Source of the DNA: Vannielia litorea
GTDB lineage: Bacteria > Pseudomonadota > Alphaproteobacteria > Rhodobacterales > Rhodobacteraceae
Direction of reading: 5' to 3'
Assembly: GCF_018424695.1 (NCBI RefSeq)
Contig: NZ_QTNQ01000010.1
Location: 32,758-96,757 of the forward strand
Length of the DNA stretch: 64,000 nt
Shown here one piece after another: positions 62,484-64,000 of the stretch; position 1 is the first letter of the stretch, and each line of letters starts with the position of its first letter. The translations under genes and the position numbers were made by a program. The notes below the pieces were generated by a model, which was not told the DNA's origin, made no database searches, and worked only from the letters and a program-made list of their open reading frames with translations.

Positions 62484-62662
62484 CGTCAGCAAATCCAGGC
62501 CTGGCAAGAGGACTACAACCATCACCGCCCGCACTCGGGGCTCGGGAACATCCCGCCAGCCGAGTTTGTGGCAAAGAACGGCCTGGCAATACGTGCCGCG
62601 TAGCGCCAAATATCAACCGGCGGATTCTCCGTAAGGCCGGAGGGAAGTCGGGTCTCAGGTCA
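62484..62662 (+). mobile_element. 3' remnant of an IS3-family element
   Basis: The end of an OrfB transposase is readable (RQQIQAWQEDYNHHRPHSGL, then PAEFVAKNGL) with its stop at 62603, followed by a typical right end ...GGGTCTCAGGTCA at 62650-62662. The 5' part and first two catalytic Asp are missing, so it is a dead fragment. Confidence 0.75.
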
Positions 62663-63216
62663 GCTGAACCGCCTCCCTCGCGGCACGCGCATGCGCAAGG
62701 TTCACACCAATCGATACCAGAAGCAGGTACCCGGACATCACATCCAGATGTATGTTAAGTTCCTGACCCTCATTGACAAAAAAAGGTGAGAAGGTACGCC
62801 AGTTCCAATACACCGCCATCGATGACGCAACGCGGGTTCGGGCGCAGAAGGTTTACGAAAAACAAACCCAAGCCAATGCAATCAACTTTGTTGACCACGT
62901 CGTTGAAAAGTTCCCGTTCCGCATCCGCGAAATCAGGACGGATAATGTCCATGACTTCCAAGCCAAATTCCATTGGCATGTCGAGGATCTTGGCATCCAC
63001 CATGCTTACATCAAGCGCGGGTCGCCGCAGCTGAACGGTAAGGTGGAAAGGTCACACAGGTCCGATGGGCAGGATTTCTACCAGCTGCTGAGCGACAAAG
63101 GCGATGTCGATTTTGAAGCAAAGTTGGACGAATGGGAGCGCTTCTACAACTTCCACAGGCCGCACGGCGCACACAACGGAAAGACGTCTTACGAAGCGCT
63201 CAGAGAGAAGCGATAA
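62663..63216 (+). pseudogene. IS481-type transposase remnant, frameshifted and catalytically dead
   Basis: The frame at 62664-62787 reads LNRLPRGTRMRKVHTNRYQK then HHIQMYVKFLTLIDKK and stops; the continuation KKGEKVRQFQYTAIDDATR is in another frame from 62773. An A7 run (62778-62784) accounts for the shift. The first catalytic Asp (normally QMDVKF) is Tyr here, and the second motif reads TDNVHDF instead of TDNGHEF. The N-terminal HTH is lost. It directly abuts the IS3 remnant. Confidence 0.8.
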
Positions 63217-63335
63217 TCAACAAACGGGATGTCCCACGAGCAACCGCACCTTACAAGACCACTGCGCCACACTAGGCGAAACAGATCTTGCATCAAAGGA
63301 ATGCCTGGCCACTAGAGAGGCCTTGCACGTCCACC

Positions 63336-63356
63336 GTGGGGGATGAATTGGGGGAT
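63336..63356 (+). promoter_or_regulatory. Paired GGGGGAT motifs (12-bp period) at the right island end
   Basis: GTGGGGGAT (63336-63344) and TTGGGGGAT (63348-63356) repeat the motif pair found before the integrase (20851-20871), in the same orientation and with the same 12-bp step. They lie 56 bp inside attR, consistent with integrase or excisionase arm sites. Confidence 0.5.
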
Positions 63357-63411
63357 AGGACCCCCGAAAAACCTCCTAAGCCACGGAAGAAATTGAATAT
63401 TAATCAAAATC

Positions 63412-63428
63412 ATGGTGCGGTCGAGAAG
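63412..63428. repeat. attR: 17-bp core overlapping the tRNA-Leu 3' end
   Basis: This copy of atggtgcggtcgagaag covers CCA, the discriminator, the acceptor 3' strand and the start of the T-arm of the tRNA gene, so the tRNA remains whole after integration. It is identical to 20717-20733. Confidence 0.9.
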
Positions 63429-63499
63429 ACTCGAACTTCCACGGGTGTTACCCCACAGCGACCTCAACGCTGCGCGTCTACCAATTCCGCCACGACCGC
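63413..63499 (-). tRNA. tRNA-Leu (anticodon GAG)
   Basis: The reverse strand folds into a class II tRNA: acceptor GCGGTCG pairs with CGACCGC, followed by A and encoded CCA. The D-arm contains GGCGGAATTGGTAGACGCG, the anticodon arm is CAGCG-TTGAGGT-CGCTG with GAG at 63463-63465, then a long variable arm and the T-loop TTCGAGTCTT. The long variable arm and anticodon give leucine. It is the integration target of the island. Confidence 0.97.
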
Positions 63500-63622
63500 A
63501 CATCTTGGCTTGGTGGGGGGCTTCTAGCGAAACGCCGCGCCGTTGGAAAGTGGTTTTTTCGGCTTCGGTGCCAATCATTTTCAGGGCTGGATTCCGGGCG
63601 CGCAAGCGGCATATCTGGCAGC

Positions 63623-64000
63623 ATGGTCGAATGGATCACATCCCAGGGGCTCACCCCTTACGACGACGCCGTTGCTGCAATGGAAGCGCGCGCAGCGGCG
63701 ATCCGCGCAGGCACGGCCTCCGAGGCGATCTGGCTGGTCGAACACCCGCCGCTCTACACCGCCGGCACCTCTGCGCAGGAAGCAGACCTTCTCACCCCCA
63801 ACCGCTTTCCCGTTCACGCCACAGGGCGCGGCGGGCAATACACCTATCATGGCCCGGGCCAGCGGGTGGCCTATGTCATGCTCAATCTGGCAGAGCGTGG
63901 CCGCGATGTGCGCGCCTTTGTCCACCAGCTTGAAGCGTGGATCATCGCCACGCTCGCCGAGTTCGGCCTCACCGGCGAGCGCCGCGAGGGGCGCGTCGGC
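63623..64000 (+). CDS. lipB: Octanoyl-[acyl carrier protein]-protein N-octanoyltransferase, cut off by window edge
   Basis: From ATG 63623 the frame reads [20 protein letters not shown] with the LipB motifs [14 protein letters not shown] and [15 protein letters not shown], and stays open to the window end (126 of roughly 220 residues). LipB moves octanoyl groups from ACP to lipoyl domains of 2-oxoacid dehydrogenases and the glycine cleavage H protein. It is the chromosomal flank on the right of the island. Confidence 0.95.
   Translation, partial: MVEWITSQGLTPYDDAVAAMEARAAAIRAGTASEAIWLVEHPPLYTAGTSAQEADLLTPNRFPVHATGRGGQYTYHGPGQRVAYVMLNLAERGRDVRAFVHQLEAWIIATLAEFGLTGERREGRVG

Larger units (their letters stand above)
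20717..63428. mobile_element. 42.7-kb genomic island integrated at tRNA-Leu(GAG)
   Basis: A 17-bp direct repeat bounds the region: one copy at 20717-20733, the other overlapping the 3' end of an intact tRNA-Leu gene at 63412-63428. A tyrosine integrase lies just inside the left end. Inside are AlpA, primase-polymerase, helicase, plasmid replication genes, IS remnants and several nuclease/ATPase operons, while both flanks are ordinary chromosomal genes. The left flank (20438-20716) holds no recognisable gene. The island lacks visible conjugation or capsid genes, so it is probably a mobilisable or satellite-like integrative element with defence cargo. Confidence 0.9.

Noticed and set aside
1..64000. 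CRISPR array or rRNA genes
   Set aside because: No regularly spaced repeat series and no rRNA-like sequence were seen on either strand.

Overview
The window is a 64 kb piece of an alphaproteobacterial chromosome. High-GC coding flanks, roseobacter-type catabolic operons and a lipB gene beside a tRNA-Leu suggest Rhodobacteraceae, but this is inferred from gene content and not from a marker gene. It has three parts: core/catabolic chromosome (1-20.7 kb), a 42.7 kb integrated island (20717-63428), and resumption of the chromosome with tRNA-Leu(GAG) and the start of lipB (63413-64000).

Left chromosome. A truncated GntR/FCD regulator diverges from uxuA-uxuB (hexuronate degradation). Convergent to these is a three-gene minus-strand operon with overlapping genes (diaminopropionate ammonia-lyase-like PLP enzyme, M24 creatinase/ectoine-hydrolase-like peptidase, maleate-isomerase/Asp-Glu-racemase-like enzyme). 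Next comes a seven-gene minus-strand operon, dppA-B-C-D-F, gamma-glutamyltransferase, M20 peptidase: import and hydrolysis of peptides or gamma-glutamyl compounds, with a divergent IclR regulator and a perfect palindrome between them. Then acdS (ACC deaminase family, with atypical residues at positions said to set specificity) followed by an AceE-like 2-oxoacid dehydrogenase E1, with a divergent Lrp/AsnC regulator of AcdR type.

Island. A 17-bp direct repeat, identical to the 3' end of the tRNA-Leu(GAG) gene, bounds the island at 20717-20733 and 63412-63428. A tyrosine integrase lies just inside the left end. Two copies of a GGGGGAT motif 12 bp apart occur inside each end. The island backbone resembles a phage satellite: integrase, AlpA-type regulator, primase-polymerase, D5/VirE-like helicase and a lone small-terminase-like protein. 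It also carries plasmid debris (Rep_3 initiator, serine recombinase with a 10-bp-arm inverted repeat upstream, broken parA) and three insertion-sequence remnants.

Cargo. The rest looks like anti-phage or conflict-system cargo: (i) a DUF6508 / inositol-monophosphatase / ADP-ribosylglycohydrolase triple fusion in a translationally coupled operon ending in a HEPN-like protein; (ii) a three-gene operon of an AddB-like nuclease without a visible P-loop, an AddA-like UvrD helicase-nuclease and a stand-alone PD-(D/E)XK nuclease, followed by a metallophosphatase and an unknown protein; (iii) a full Ssp-type DNA phosphorothioation set (SspA cysteine desulfurase, SspB DUF4007, SspC ATPase, SspD PAPS-reductase-like) with a phosphorothioation-associated methyltransferase downstream and, upstream, a TerB-like/PLD-nuclease pair and a divergent MORC/GHKL ATPase plus SF2 helicase. 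The upstream block is the best candidate for a new or variant phosphorothioate-coupled restriction module. No CRISPR array and no rRNA were seen. All functional statements rest on reading motifs by eye; no database search was run.
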